From assembly GCA_028275105.1 (NCBI GenBank), contig JAQCNI010000043.1, positions 1-36,855 on the forward strand: a DNA stretch of 36,855 nucleotides. Reading direction: 5' to 3'. Both the position numbers and the translations under genes were made by a program. The stretch's first letter is position 1. Every line of letters begins with the position of its first letter. Under the pieces are notes generated by a model. It did no database searches and was not told the origin of the DNA. It saw only the letters and a program-made list of their open reading frames with translations. Below, one piece after another: positions 1 to 8,797 of the stretch. This DNA comes from Halorubrum sp. Lineage in GTDB: Archaea; Halobacteriota; Halobacteria; Halobacteriales; Haloferacaceae.

Positions 1-168
1 GTAAACAATCAGGTAACTCGAAGCCCTCTACGGGGTACGAGTAACGGCTTCGTGGCAAAGCCACTGGCTGACTGTCCAGCAAACCTTAGACTCCCAATCT
101 TTAGGATTGACCTGCTCGGCCAACACCGGGTGGGAGGCCCGCGCCTTTATGGGCGGGAGGATGTCACG
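1..168 (+). mobile_element. 3' end of a TnpB-type IS200/IS605/IS1341 element, possible omega-RNA
   Basis: No protein-coding signal is seen here. A block at 39-62 beginning GAGTAACGGC closely matches one at 22051-22074, and both are followed about 100 bases later by a GC hairpin and a GGATGTCA ending. The hairpin here is 138-157 with a TTTA loop. This layout resembles the right end of haloarchaeal TnpB elements, where the end of the element is also the scaffold of the guide RNA (omega-RNA). That is inferred from the family; no tnpB lies inside the window and one may lie to the left. The terminal TCA at 164-166 is also the stop codon of apbE on the other strand. Confidence 0.6.
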
Positions 169-1042
169 TGTCCAAGACATGTGTCTCAAACGCTCCCGTC
201 GTATGAAAGACTCCCTCGTGGATGATGAGCGCCTCCAACCCATCCCACTCCGCCGCAAGGGTCTTTGCCTCTTCGAGCGGGAGCGCAGTGAGCGTCGTCG
301 CCAGGGCATCGGCTTCCATACAGTCTCGGCGCGCGACGACGGTGACGGACTCGTGGCGCGAGCCGAGCGACTCGGTGGTCGAGTCGTATATGTGGTCGGT
401 GCCGTTTCGCGAGCGTTTGTATCCCCCGGACGTCGCGACGCGCCAGTCCGTGTCCAGAATCTTCAGCGGCGTGTCGTCGCCGTACGGGCTCTCGATGGCG
501 ACCGCCCCCGTCGGTGGAGACATGTCCCCACCACCACTGACGAACCCACCTCGACCAAGACCCGTGAGTGCCTCGCTGGCTCGGTCGACGACGTACCCCT
601 TCGCGAGACCGTTGAGGTCGAGTTCGACGTCGGCAGTGACGTGAGACCCGCTGACTTGGACGGTGCCAGTGTCGAACGTCGCCGGGACCGCATCGCTGTC
701 ACCGCGCAGGTACGCTTTGAGGTCGTGTTCGACGCGGCCCTGATGAATGTCGAACACCCGGTCCGTCCGGTCGTAGTATTCCAACCCACGGCGGATGATC
801 CGGGCGACGTGCTCGTTTGTGACCTCGCCTTCGCGGTTGAGCCGTCTGACTGCACTCGTCTCATCGAAGGCGTTCAGCCGCGCTTCGAGTGACTCAGCCG
901 TTTCTCGAGCCGCAGTCACCGCAGCGTCGGCCCGGATGCCCGTCGCCTGGACCCGAAACGTCGTATCACAACAGTCGAACTCGCGGCGAGTGTCCCCCAG
1001 CCATTCGGTGGCCGGCGCGAGCGATCCCATCATCTCATTCAC
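164..1042 (-). CDS. apbE: FAD:protein FMN transferase, ApbE family
   Basis: ApbE enzymes move FMN from FAD onto Ser/Thr of target proteins. This 292-residue protein carries the family blocks in order: LDLNGLAKGYVVD near 141-153, GGFVSGGGDM near 165-174, ATSGGY near 203-208, HIYD near 217 and EADALAT near 243. There is no signal peptide or lipobox, so a cytoplasmic location is likely. The start is a GTG that overlaps the TGA of the upstream acidic-protein gene by 4 bases, implying coupled translation; in-frame ATGs lie three and four codons in. The stop codon is supplied by the GGATGTCA end of the mobile-element relic that converges on the gene, so the natural C-terminus may have been altered. 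Which protein it flavinylates is not shown by the sequence. Confidence 0.9.
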   Translation of the reverse strand: MNEMMGSLAPATEWLGDTRREFDCCDTTFRVQATGIRADAAVTAARETAESLEARLNAFDETSAVRRLNREGEVTNEHVARIIRRGLEYYDRTDRVFDIHQGRVEHDLKAYLRGDSDAVPATFDTGTVQVSGSHVTADVELDLNGLAKGYVVDRASEALTGLGRGGFVSGGGDMSPPTGAVAIESPYGDDTPLKILDTDWRVATSGGYKRSRNGTDHIYDSTTESLGSRHESVTVVARRDCMEADALATTLTALPLEEAKTLAAEWDGLEALIIHEGVFHTTGAFETHVLDT

Positions 1043-1419
1043 TCTTCCTCCTCGCCTTCCTCGTCTTCTTCGTGCTCTTCGCCTTCCTCGTCTTCTTCAT
1101 ACTCCTCGTGCTCTTCGCCTTCCTCGTCTTCTTCATCTTCCTCGTGCTCTTCGCCCTCCTCGTCTTCTTCATACTCCTCGTGTTCCTCGTAGCCAGACTC
1201 CGTCTGGACTTCCGGGGTGAAGTCCTGGTTTGGCGTCGGGGCATCGGCAGCGACCTGTTGTGATGCGTCCGACCCGGTCGCATCCAGTGAGTCAATTTCT
1301 TCGCCAGCCTGCGCGAGGCCCCCACCGGGTATGGCGAGACCACCGGCTACGATGGCCGTGAGGAGGGCACCTGCGAGCGTGAAGGCGACGAGTTTGTTAC
1401 TGGGGACTGGACTGCGCAT
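1039..1419 (-). CDS. Secreted or anchored protein with Glu/His/Asp repeat tail
   Basis: I do not recognise a family. The 126-residue product starts with a short basic segment and a hydrophobic stretch (about residues 10-32), then LAQA, a plausible signal-peptidase site near residue 38. The middle (39-76) is Ala/Thr/Asp-rich. The tail (77-126) is almost only Glu, Asp, Gly, His and Tyr in a 12-residue period of the type EEHEEYEEDEEG, with His recurring once per unit. The ATG at 1419 was chosen because it puts the hydrophobic segment at the N-terminus; a longer upstream reading is Arg-rich and unlikely. The stop overlaps the GTG of apbE by 4 bases, so the two are probably co-translated. A metal-binding or buffering role outside the membrane is only an inference from composition. 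Confidence 0.75.
   Translation of the reverse strand: MRSPVPSNKLVAFTLAGALLTAIVAGGLAIPGGGLAQAGEEIDSLDATGSDASQQVAADAPTPNQDFTPEVQTESGYEEHEEYEEDEEGEEHEEDEEDEEGEEHEEYEEDEEGEEHEEDEEGEEEE
1045..1193. repeat. In-frame 36-bp repeats encoding the Glu/His tail
   Basis: About four degenerate copies of a 36-bp unit (12 codons) encode the acidic tail of the small exported protein. Copies differ mainly at the Tyr/Asp position, so the unit alternates between EEHEEYEEDEEG and EEHEEDEEDEEG. Confidence 0.8.
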
Positions 1420-1688
1420 GATCAGCTGCGCCCCGTCGTAGAATCGCCATCTTCGACGTGTCGGTGGTTGCTTTCTGCCATTGCAAATGGTGGCTGGAGA
1501 CGGTCGCATTAAGCCGTTCGCGTCCAGCCCTCGAATCCTCGTACAGCCATCGAATCGATCCGGTTCGGAGCGATTCCATCAGGGAGTTACGGACCGAACG
1601 ACGTCCATTCGAATCGGCACGACCGCCGGACCTACGACACGGCGCTCGGCGGACTCCGAAACAGCATTTACCACGGCGTCGATCGCGC

Positions 1689-2291
1689 TTAGTCGTCGTT
1701 TGCGGGGTCGCCGTCGGTGGTCCCGTCGTCCGCGGTCGGTTCATTCCTCTCGTCGGCATCGATCACGGTCTTTCCGGTCGCCTCCGGCATCACTCTCCGG
1801 TCGGCGTTGACCCATTCCCGGTCGAGTTCCGCGCCCTCGAAGAACCGGTCGAGGAACACCGCGAGTCCCGCGACCTCCGAGTGGGGCTGGTTCGTCACGG
1901 CCACGTTGAAGTCGGCGTGCTCGTACAGTGCCCACGGAACCTTCTCGCCCCCGACGACGACCAACAGGTCCTCGTCGCCGGCGCGGACCGACTCACGAAC
2001 CGCGCCTTCGACGCCCTGGATCGGTTCGCCGTACATCGTGAGATGGACGACGACGCCCGCCCAGTTTCGAACGATCGCCGCCCCGTCCTCGCGGCGTTCG
2101 ACCGCGAACGGCCCGCCGAACCGGCCGGTGACCTCCCGAACCGTCTCCGTCGACTGGCCGGCGTTGTCCGGGAAGATCGCGCGGTCGGCGCCGAGCGCCC
2201 GCGCGGTCAGCCCGACGTGGGTCGTCATCCGGTCGTCCCGTCCGGGGCGATGGCCGTACCGGAGGACGACGACGTCCCCTGTCGCGTTCAT
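1689..2291 (-). CDS. trm56: tRNA (cytidine-56 2'-O)-methyltransferase, aTrm56
   Basis: aTrm56 is the archaeal SPOUT enzyme that methylates the 2'-hydroxyl of C56 in the T-loop of tRNA, using S-adenosylmethionine. The 200-residue protein matches the family in length and blocks: [20 protein letters not shown] at the N-terminus, HLTMYG near residue 83, the SAM-knot region [11 protein letters not shown] near 109-119, and [20 protein letters not shown] near 128-147. The last 20 residues are a haloarchaeal acidic extension. The ATG at 2291 begins directly before the conserved [10 protein letters not shown] block. The gene stands alone, divergent from purC across a 258-base gap. Confidence 0.93.
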   Translation of the reverse strand: MNATGDVVVLRYGHRPGRDDRMTTHVGLTARALGADRAIFPDNAGQSTETVREVTGRFGGPFAVERREDGAAIVRNWAGVVVHLTMYGEPIQGVEGAVRESVRAGDEDLLVVVGGEKVPWALYEHADFNVAVTNQPHSEVAGLAVFLDRFFEGAELDREWVNADRRVMPEATGKTVIDADERNEPTADDGTTDGDPANDD

Positions 2292-2381
2292 ACACCTTCT
2301 GTGACGGGAACGCGGGAGGTCCTTTCGATGTGGGGGCGATCGGTGGCGTTCGCGCTGAGCGCCTTCGACGCGACTCGGCGA

Positions 2382-2453
2382 TTCGCCGGATCGTCGTGGT
2401 TCGCCGGATGGTCGTGGTTCGCCGGATCGTCGTGGTTCGCCGGATCGTCGCGG
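2382..2453. repeat. Four 18-bp tandem repeats upstream of purC
   Basis: Four consecutive copies of TTCGCCGGATCGTCGTGG, with single changes in copies two and four, sit in the 258-base gap between trm56 and purC. I see no other gene in that gap. The reading frame through the repeat is open into purC but has no haloarchaeal coding character. The unit length is a multiple of three, as in the other repeats of this window. Confidence 0.9.
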
Positions 2454-2549
2454 TCCGGGTCCCACGGCCGTGGATCGTCGGACCGTCTCGTGGATCGCGG
2501 TGCCCAGGTAAGTGAAAGGTTCATTGGGGCGGGGGTCGCCGGATCCGGT

Positions 2550-3623
2550 ATGACGAGCGTCAAGGAGTTCCGCGTCGGTGACCCCGCGACCCCCGACGCC
2601 CTCGGCCGCGGCCGGTTCGTCTTTACGGACGCCTATTCGGTGTTCGACTGGGGCCGGATGCCCGACGCGATCCCCCGGAAGGGCGCGAGCCTCTGTACGA
2701 TGGGCGCGTTCAACTTCGAGCGGCTGTCGGCCGCGGGGGTCCCGACCCACTACCGCGGGGTCGTCGCCCCCGACGCGGTCGAGGCGGGGACGGACCCGGA
2801 GGACGCGGTCGTCCCCCTCGCGGAGGCGGGCGCCCCCCCAACGGCGATGGCGATCGAGTTGACACAGGTCCCCGAACTCCCGTACGAGGGGCCCGAGACG
2901 GGGTACGACTACGACGCCTTTCACGCCGCGGGCGGCGACAACTACCTCGTCCCGCTGGAGGTCGTCTTCCGCAACCGGGTCCCCGTTGGGTCCAGCCTCC
3001 GGCGCCGCAGGGAGCCCGCCGACTTCGGGCTCGAGGCGGGCTCCGATATCGACGCCGACGCGTGGCCGGACGGGCCGGTCGACCTCCCCGAGGCGGTCGT
3101 GGAGTTCTCGACGAAGTACGAGCAACAGGACCGCTACCTCACCCGCGACGAGGCCGACCGGATCGCCGGCGTCGCCGATATCGACGCCCTCGAATCGCTC
3201 GCGCGCGACGTGAACCGGGTCGTCACCGACCGCGCCGAGGCGGCCGGATTCGTCCACGAGGACGGGAAGATCGAGTGCCTGTACACGGACGGCAAACTCC
3301 GCGTCGCCGACGTGGTCGGCACGTTCGACGAGAACCGGTTTTCCTACGGCGGGCGCGGGATCTCGAAGGAGGTCGTCCGGCAGTGGTACAAGGCGAACGA
3401 CCCCGCGTGGGTCGATGCCGTGACGGAGGCGAAGGCGGCGGTCGCCGACCGCGACATCGACGACTGGCGCGAACTCTGCGAGGCGGACCCCGACCCGCTT
3501 CCGCCGGCGGTCGTCGACGCGGTTTCGGCGCTGTACGCGGCCGGCACGAACGCGTACACCGACCGGGAGTGGTTCGATGTTCCGGATATCGAGGCGGCGC
3601 TCGACGCGGTCGACGGGCCGTAG
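2550..3623 (+). CDS. purC: SAICAR synthetase (phosphoribosylaminoimidazole-succinocarboxamide synthase)
   Basis: PurC joins aspartate to CAIR using ATP in purine biosynthesis. The protein has 357 residues, longer than the roughly 240 usual in bacteria but in line with haloarchaeal forms. The N-terminal block with [16 protein letters not shown] and the following IPRKGASLC is the SAICAR-synthetase nucleotide and substrate region. A central [20 protein letters not shown] is the conserved E/R-containing strand, and [20 protein letters not shown] resembles the C-terminal half with catalytic acidic residues. The ATG at 2550 was chosen because the block before it is repeat-rich and lacks coding character. 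No other pur gene is adjacent. Confidence 0.93.
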   Translation: MTSVKEFRVGDPATPDALGRGRFVFTDAYSVFDWGRMPDAIPRKGASLCTMGAFNFERLSAAGVPTHYRGVVAPDAVEAGTDPEDAVVPLAEAGAPPTAMAIELTQVPELPYEGPETGYDYDAFHAAGGDNYLVPLEVVFRNRVPVGSSLRRRREPADFGLEAGSDIDADAWPDGPVDLPEAVVEFSTKYEQQDRYLTRDEADRIAGVADIDALESLARDVNRVVTDRAEAAGFVHEDGKIECLYTDGKLRVADVVGTFDENRFSYGGRGISKEVVRQWYKANDPAWVDAVTEAKAAVADRDIDDWRELCEADPDPLPPAVVDAVSALYAAGTNAYTDREWFDVPDIEAALDAVDGP

Positions 3624-3697
3624 GGAGAAGGCCCGAACCCTCACGATCGACGAAACGCGAGGGAACCTCTTTACCCCCGACGCGCGTGGGTCGGCAC

Positions 3698-4414
3698 ATG
3701 TCCACCGACGCCGACTTCGGGGAACGACTCGAAGCCAAGACCGTCACGTATCTCGATCGGATCGACGACTGCGTCGCTCTCCTTCCGCGTGCCCTCGACG
3801 AGTACGCGAGCGGGGGTGACTACCGCGAGACGGTCGACGAGATCGCCGCGATCGAGAGCGAGTGCGACGAGTTGGTCCGCGGGATAACCGGGACCATCAC
3901 CAACGCCGGCCCGGACGACATCGGGCTGTTGAACACCCGGATCAACTTCAACCAGTCCGCGCTGCTCGACTTCTATAAGGAGCTCGACGTGGTTCCGAAC
4001 CACACCGAGCGGATCGTCCAGGAGGTGGTCATGATGCGGCCCGACGCCGACGGCGACCCCTTCCGCGACATGCGCAAAATGGCGACCCGGATCGTCGAGA
4101 TGGTCGCGGTCCTCGGCGACGTGGTCGAGGGGTTCGTCCGCGGGCTCGCGCGGAGCGACGCCACCGAGACCCTCACGGAGGGTATCGAGGCGATCCGCGG
4201 CCTCGAAAGCGAGTGTGACGGGCTCCGCAACGACGCCATCGAAACAGCGTTCGCCGACGATGCGGTCGACCAGCCGCTCGTCTACCGGGAGCTCGCGATC
4301 CTGCTGGACGAACTGGCAAACGCGATCGAGGACCTCACCGACCGGATCGTCGTCATCGCCAGCAAGGAGCCGGGGATCGTCACCGAGGCGGACCCCGACG
4401 CAGGCCGAGAGTAG
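3698..4414 (+). CDS. DUF47 / PhoU-like phosphate transport accessory protein
   Basis: This 238-residue, mostly helical protein resembles the DUF47 (TIGR00153) family, PhoU-like helical bundles usually linked to low-affinity phosphate (Pit) transporters. Visible family features are the heptad-like helices with E-x-x-x-D/E metal-type clusters (EIAAIESECDELV near 48-60 and GLESECDGLRNDAIE near 168-182) and a C-terminal LLDELANAIEDLTDRIVVIA segment. A T-rich box, CTCTTTACCC, lies about 28 bases before the ATG and would suit a leaderless transcript. No pit gene is seen next to it, so its partner must be elsewhere or unlinked. It follows purC by 74 bases and may have its own promoter. Confidence 0.85.
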   Translation: MSTDADFGERLEAKTVTYLDRIDDCVALLPRALDEYASGGDYRETVDEIAAIESECDELVRGITGTITNAGPDDIGLLNTRINFNQSALLDFYKELDVVPNHTERIVQEVVMMRPDADGDPFRDMRKMATRIVEMVAVLGDVVEGFVRGLARSDATETLTEGIEAIRGLESECDGLRNDAIETAFADDAVDQPLVYRELAILLDELANAIEDLTDRIVVIASKEPGIVTEADPDAGRE

Positions 4415-4454
4415 ATCATAACTGCGGACGGGGCGGCCGTCTCACCGCCGCGGT

Positions 4455-4512
4455 CAGTCGAGCATCCGCTCGTAGAACGGCTCCGAACACAGCGCGTCGG
4501 CGTCGCCGACGA
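4455..4512 (-). pseudogene. Relic copy of the helicase gene 3' end
   Basis: These 58 bases match 6123-6180, the last codons of the Dna2-like helicase gene, at 53 of 58 positions. Read on the minus strand they still encode VGDADALCSEPFYERMLD followed directly by a stop codon. Nothing of the rest of the helicase is visible upstream. The lipoprotein gene lies between the relic and the intact helicase end, so the two copies bracket it. Confidence 0.8.
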
Positions 4513-4591
4513 TAGCGGCTCTTCATTTTGGACGGACGACCGGTTCTGGTCTCCCAAGGCGGACCGACGGCTCGGTGAAAGACTCGTCAGG

Positions 4592-5992
4592 TCACCGGAG
4601 CGTCACGTCTTCCGACTCGACGTCCCCGAGGGGAATCGACCCCTCGACGATTGCCGTGTCCTCGTCCCCCTCTTGTGTTACCGACTCGTACCGACCGAAC
4701 AGCTCGCCTTCGCCGCTGTTCTCCGACACCCACGTCTCGATATCGCTCATCGAGGGCTGATCCTCGAACACGAGTACCCGTCGATGTATCATGCTCTCCT
4801 CCCCGAAGCGAATCGCGCTCCCTCGAGCCACCTCGCCCTCGAAGACGCCGTTTTCGGGACCGCCGAAGCCGCCGCCCAGCGACACTTCGACGGTGTACTC
4901 CCGCTCGGTCCCGCTGGTCCCGCTGGTCCCGCTGGTCCCGTTGACCTGGTCGGGGTCGTACACAATGAAGTTGTACGGTCCGTCCTCCGGCAGCCGCGTG
5001 CTGAACTCGACCTTTCCGGAGTCTCGGCGACTCTCGACCGGCGCCGAAACCTCGTTCCCGCTGTACAGGTTGACCCCCAGCCTGCCGGTGTCGTCCGACT
5101 CGGCGGTGATTGTGACCTCTGCCTCGGCGGCGCCGGCGAACGCGTACCGGTCGATGAACGCGTACTCTTGACCGTCTATCGTCGAGGTCGAGTCGGCGGT
5201 CAGCGTGCCCGAGACGGGCTGGCCGACCGTGATCGGGTCGTATTCGAGCGACCCGCTCGGGCCGTCCTCCGGTGAGACGGCATCGAACGTTTCACCGTTG
5301 AGGAGCGCGCTATCACCGAGTCCCTCCATGAGCGATACAACCGGTTCGACGACGTCTCTGTACCGGTCGGTTTCCCCCTCGGCGGTGTCTATCGCCCCGC
5401 GCATGACCGCGTTGCTCGAGGAACCGCCGGTCTCGGCCGCAAGAAGGACCAGAGAGATGTCCGCGGGCGCCTCTTCGGCGTCGCTACGACCCTCACCTTC
5501 GACGGCGAGCGTCACTCCAGAGGCGGTGTCGCTGTCGGACTCGATGAGCGCGTACCCGCCGTAGTCGCCCTGATACTGTAGCCCCTCGTATTGAAGACGC
5601 CGAAAGATGTCCTCACGGGAGAACCCCCCGGTGATCGCGGTGACCGGCCCGGCCGAGTACCGCGCTCCGACGTCCCAGAAGTCGACGCCGGCGGCCCTGA
5701 TAAGGCCTGACTCGCTCTGGCCGAAGCGCGCCACCGAGACGAGCCTCGCAAGCACCTCTTCGTCGAGCGCCTTGCGCAGACTATCGACCGCCACCGGAGA
5801 GCTCGCCGAAAAGGCGTAGTGATCGCGGTCCTCGAACGTTCCGGGAGCGTGCATCAAGTTTAATACGCGCTCCGTATCGAACGAAACGTCTCCCCCTCCG
5901 ACGGAACCGGATCCCGGTATCGAGTCGGCACAGCCGGCCAGACCGGTCGTAACGGCGCCAGCGGACAACGCTAACAGATGCCTCCGTTCCAT
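4592..5992 (-). CDS. Tat-exported lipoprotein of unknown function
   Basis: The 466-residue protein starts with a twin-arginine pair at 3-4, a hydrophobic stretch and a lipobox LAGC with Cys at 21, the usual form of haloarchaeal lipoproteins that are anchored outside the cell. Residues about 35-240 have no fold I recognise. Residues about 245-380 read like a beta-rich domain with the pattern seen in pre-peptidase-type domains (YAFAGAAEAEVTITAESDD, then LPEDGPYNFIVYD). A GTSGTSGTSGTE repeat encoded by 9-bp units sits in that domain. A clear A/T-rich promoter precedes the gene. The gene is bracketed by a duplicated helicase end, suggesting it is an accessory insertion. Function unknown. Confidence 0.82.
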   Translation of the reverse strand: MERRHLLALSAGAVTTGLAGCADSIPGSGSVGGGDVSFDTERVLNLMHAPGTFEDRDHYAFSASSPVAVDSLRKALDEEVLARLVSVARFGQSESGLIRAAGVDFWDVGARYSAGPVTAITGGFSREDIFRRLQYEGLQYQGDYGGYALIESDSDTASGVTLAVEGEGRSDAEEAPADISLVLLAAETGGSSSNAVMRGAIDTAEGETDRYRDVVEPVVSLMEGLGDSALLNGETFDAVSPEDGPSGSLEYDPITVGQPVSGTLTADSTSTIDGQEYAFIDRYAFAGAAEAEVTITAESDDTGRLGVNLYSGNEVSAPVESRRDSGKVEFSTRLPEDGPYNFIVYDPDQVNGTSGTSGTSGTEREYTVEVSLGGGFGGPENGVFEGEVARGSAIRFGEESMIHRRVLVFEDQPSMSDIETWVSENSGEGELFGRYESVTQEGDEDTAIVEGSIPLGDVESEDVTLR

Positions 5993-6001
5993 AACAACGA
6001 C

Positions 6002-6034
6002 TTATTTTATTAATTCCAATACTTTTATATTTGG
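6002..6034 (-). promoter_or_regulatory. A/T-rich TATA promoter of the lipoprotein gene
   Basis: On the minus strand CCAAATATAAAAGT is centred about 33 bases before the ATG at 5992, followed by a second A/T-rich run at 6002-6015. This is one of the most A/T-rich spots in the window and fits an archaeal TATA box for a short or leaderless transcript. Confidence 0.7.
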
Positions 6035-6109
6035 CGGCAAATTTCGCGTGCCGTTTTGCTCGTTCGCGGTAGCCCGTGTACCGTTCGTTTCACCGCGAGT
6101 CGCACCCGG

Positions 6110-8797
6110 CTATCGTCGTGCCCAGTCGAGCATCCGCTCGTAAAACGGATCCGAGGCGAGCGCGTCGGCGTCGCCGACGAGGGTCAACTGCTTTTTCGCC
6201 CGCGTGAGCGCGACGTTCACGCGGCGATGATCCTCGAAGATGGGGCCATCGAGGTCGCCCGTCGCGACGAACGAGACGACGATCACCTCCTTTGCGGACC
6301 CTTGGAACCGGTCGACGGTGTCGACGGTGACGTCGGTCCGGCGACCGATCTCCGCCACCTGCGCGCGAAACGGCGCGATCACGCCGATATCGTCCGGGTC
6401 GATCCCGGCCGCGAGGTACGCGTTGACGACCTCGACGACGCGTTCGGCCTCCGAGACGTTTCGGTTGCCGTCGCGGGTCCCGTCCGGGTCGACGAAATCC
6501 ACGCCGCCGCCGAACTCCGCCGGCAACGCTTCGAGGTCGACGTCGAGGGCGGCGAGCGTCTGGCCGGCCACGTCGGCGCTCGCGGGACGCAACTCGTCGT
6601 CGTAGAACTCCCGGGAGGCGAACGCCTGGATCCGCTGGCTCATCCGATACTGCCGGTCGAGGAGCACGCCCGCCTCGGGATACTCGTCGATAAGCCGTTC
6701 GAACAGCGAGGTCCGAAGGTCGTTTTCGGCCCTGACGACCGGCGGCAACTGCTCGTGGTCGCCGACGAGGACGAACCTGTCGGCGAGGGTGATCGCCGCG
6801 TGGGTGCTCGGCTCCGTGAGTTGTGCGGCCTCGTCGACGATGGCGACGTCGAACTCGCACTCGCGTACCACCCGGGAGCCACAGGCCGCGGTCGTCGCGG
6901 CGACGACCGGCGCGTCCCGGAGTTCCGCGGCCTTCTCGTTCGGGTCGCCGCGCTCGACCAACCGGAGGTCGCTCATGTCGTCGCGGACCCCGGTTTCGGT
7001 CCCCACTCGGCGGACGTCCTCGAACCCCTGATCCCGCACGGCCTCGACGGCGTTGTCGACCGCGCGGTTCGTGAACGCCGACAGCAACACGCGGTTCCCG
7101 TCGGCGACGAGCGCGCGGACCGTCCGCGCGATGGTGTACGTCTTGCCGGTCCCGGGCGGGCCGTGGATCAGCGCGCAGTCCTCGGCGGCGACCGCGCGAT
7201 TCACGGCGTCGTTCTGGGCCGGATTGTTGTCGATGTAGGTGGCCCGATCGTCGCGGAATCGCGGGGGATCTGCGTCCCCTCCGGCACCTCCGAACACCAG
7301 CTTCTTCCGGCGTTTGTCGCCCTTCAGGATCGCGTCGTGGAGGGCGGTGAGCATCCGGTCGACGGAGATCTCCGAGGGGTACACGTCGAGCCGTCGAAGG
7401 GCGACCGGCTCGTCGGTCTCGACGACGACCTCGTCACCGAGTTCGCGGATCCGGCCGAGTTCGGCGTGGCCCGTCACGGGGTCGCCGTCGCTCGCGAGCG
7501 CGACGTCGCCCTCGCGGAGCTTGGAGACGGCGTCGTCCGGCTTCCGGGCCCGCAGCTCCCAGCGGTGGTCGTCGATCCCGGTCCGGCCGGCCGGTTCGAG
7601 GTCGATCAGCGCGCGGTCGTCCGCCGCGCGCTCGTCGGGCGTCTGTTCCCACAGCTTCCGGTACTCCGCGTGGGTTTCGCGGCGCTCCGCCTCGATCGCG
7701 ACGTAGAAACGGTCGAAGTACGCCCGCTCCGTTTCGGGCACTGCGGTCCCGACCTGCCCGGCCTTCGACTCCTGATCCAGCCGGCCCGAGACGACCATAC
7801 AGGTGTCCTGCTCGAAACAGTAGTTACAGTTCGCGTCGGCCTCGTGGCCGGTCGGTACCGTCGGGCGCTCGCCGGGGTCGTTGAGCGCGCGCCACTCCAT
7901 GGCGGCGAGCGCGTTGCGCTCGCGGACGACGAACGTCAAGAGCCCGTCGCCGACCGTGAACTCCTTGGCCGGCGACAGGTCGCCGGACGCTTTGCTCCGG
8001 TCGAGCGCGGTGTTTTTCGTGTACAACAGGGTGCCGATATCGGGCTCGGTGCCGCGCTCGGCGAGCATGAGCGCGTAACAGGCCGCCTGTATCTTGTCGT
8101 GGAACCGCGGCTCGCGGTTCGTGTTCTTGCCCGTCTTGAGTTCGACGGGGGTCCCGCGCCGGAGCGCGTCGGCCCGCCCCTTCAGGCCGAACGTCGGCGA
8201 GATCAGGGTGAATTCGGACCGCCAGGTGTCGTCCTCGGCGAGCGTTCCCTGCGCGAGCCAGCCCTCGATCGCGGCCGCGTTGCGCCGGACCTCGTCGGCG
8301 ACCTCGTCGGCCTCGTAGCCGAGCAGACCGAGTTCGAGTCCGGCCTCCGCGACGCGGTCGGCCACGGACGCTTCCAACTCCACCCCACGGAGCAGGTCGC
8401 CGAACACCTCGTGGACGATCGTCCCCTTGACCACGGGGTAGTTGAGCGGGATTCCCGAGAGCTTATTCAGGTAGTACAGCCGCGGACACTGGACCCACGA
8501 TCGGATCCCCGTCACGTCGACGAGGAAGTCGGGTTCGAGCACCACCCACGACTCCCCGGTCGTGGCGTAGCCGGTCTCTCCGCGGTACTCGTCCGCCTCC
8601 ACGTCGGTGACGAGCAGTTCCATGCCGGGCTCCGCGTGCTCGCCCGTTTCCGCCCAGTCCCCCCACAGCGTCACGTCGACCGGATCGGCCGCGCCGCGAT
8701 CGGGGCGGATCCGGAGCTCTCGGAGCTCACGGTCGCCGTACGACGTCGACACCGTCCGTGCCTCGCTCACGGAGAGGATCGGCCCCCGAACGTTCAC
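6110..8797 (-). CDS. Dna2-like nuclease-helicase (Cas4-type nuclease plus SF1B helicase)
   Basis: The 895-residue protein has an N-terminal PD-(D/E)XK nuclease of the RecB/Cas4 type with iron-sulfur cysteines: CPRLYYLN near 104, GRAD near 207, ELKTGK near 219-224, and CNYCFEQDTC near 324-333. The C-terminal half is an SF1 helicase: GPPGTGKT near 546-553, VAIVDEAAQ near 651, GDHEQLPPVV near 679, QYRM near 715, then VDRFQGSAKEVIVVS and NVALTRAK. This order is that of eukaryotic Dna2 and its archaeal relatives, which process DNA flaps and ends. The GTG at 8797 was chosen because a GAGG lies just upstream and the longer reading is Arg/Ser-rich; the exact start is uncertain. A relic of the last codons lies at 4455-4512. 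Confidence 0.9.
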   Translation of the reverse strand: MNVRGPILSVSEARTVSTSYGDRELRELRIRPDRGAADPVDVTLWGDWAETGEHAEPGMELLVTDVEADEYRGETGYATTGESWVVLEPDFLVDVTGIRSWVQCPRLYYLNKLSGIPLNYPVVKGTIVHEVFGDLLRGVELEASVADRVAEAGLELGLLGYEADEVADEVRRNAAAIEGWLAQGTLAEDDTWRSEFTLISPTFGLKGRADALRRGTPVELKTGKNTNREPRFHDKIQAACYALMLAERGTEPDIGTLLYTKNTALDRSKASGDLSPAKEFTVGDGLLTFVVRERNALAAMEWRALNDPGERPTVPTGHEADANCNYCFEQDTCMVVSGRLDQESKAGQVGTAVPETERAYFDRFYVAIEAERRETHAEYRKLWEQTPDERAADDRALIDLEPAGRTGIDDHRWELRARKPDDAVSKLREGDVALASDGDPVTGHAELGRIRELGDEVVVETDEPVALRRLDVYPSEISVDRMLTALHDAILKGDKRRKKLVFGGAGGDADPPRFRDDRATYIDNNPAQNDAVNRAVAAEDCALIHGPPGTGKTYTIARTVRALVADGNRVLLSAFTNRAVDNAVEAVRDQGFEDVRRVGTETGVRDDMSDLRLVERGDPNEKAAELRDAPVVAATTAACGSRVVRECEFDVAIVDEAAQLTEPSTHAAITLADRFVLVGDHEQLPPVVRAENDLRTSLFERLIDEYPEAGVLLDRQYRMSQRIQAFASREFYDDELRPASADVAGQTLAALDVDLEALPAEFGGGVDFVDPDGTRDGNRNVSEAERVVEVVNAYLAAGIDPDDIGVIAPFRAQVAEIGRRTDVTVDTVDRFQGSAKEVIVVSFVATGDLDGPIFEDHRRVNVALTRAKKQLTLVGDADALASDPFYERMLDWARR

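Noticed and set aside
1458-2549. Open frame upstream of and continuous with purC
   Set aside because: It is antisense to trm56 and consists of repeat translation just before purC; PurC homology begins at 2550.
4282-4557. A 91-codon minus-strand ORF after the DUF47 gene
   Set aside because: It overlaps DUF47 coding sequence in antisense and reads the helicase relic in the wrong frame.
6110-8797. Cas4/defence-system nuclease
   Set aside because: The Cas4-type domain is fused to an SF1 helicase in the Dna2 order and no cas or other defence genes are near.
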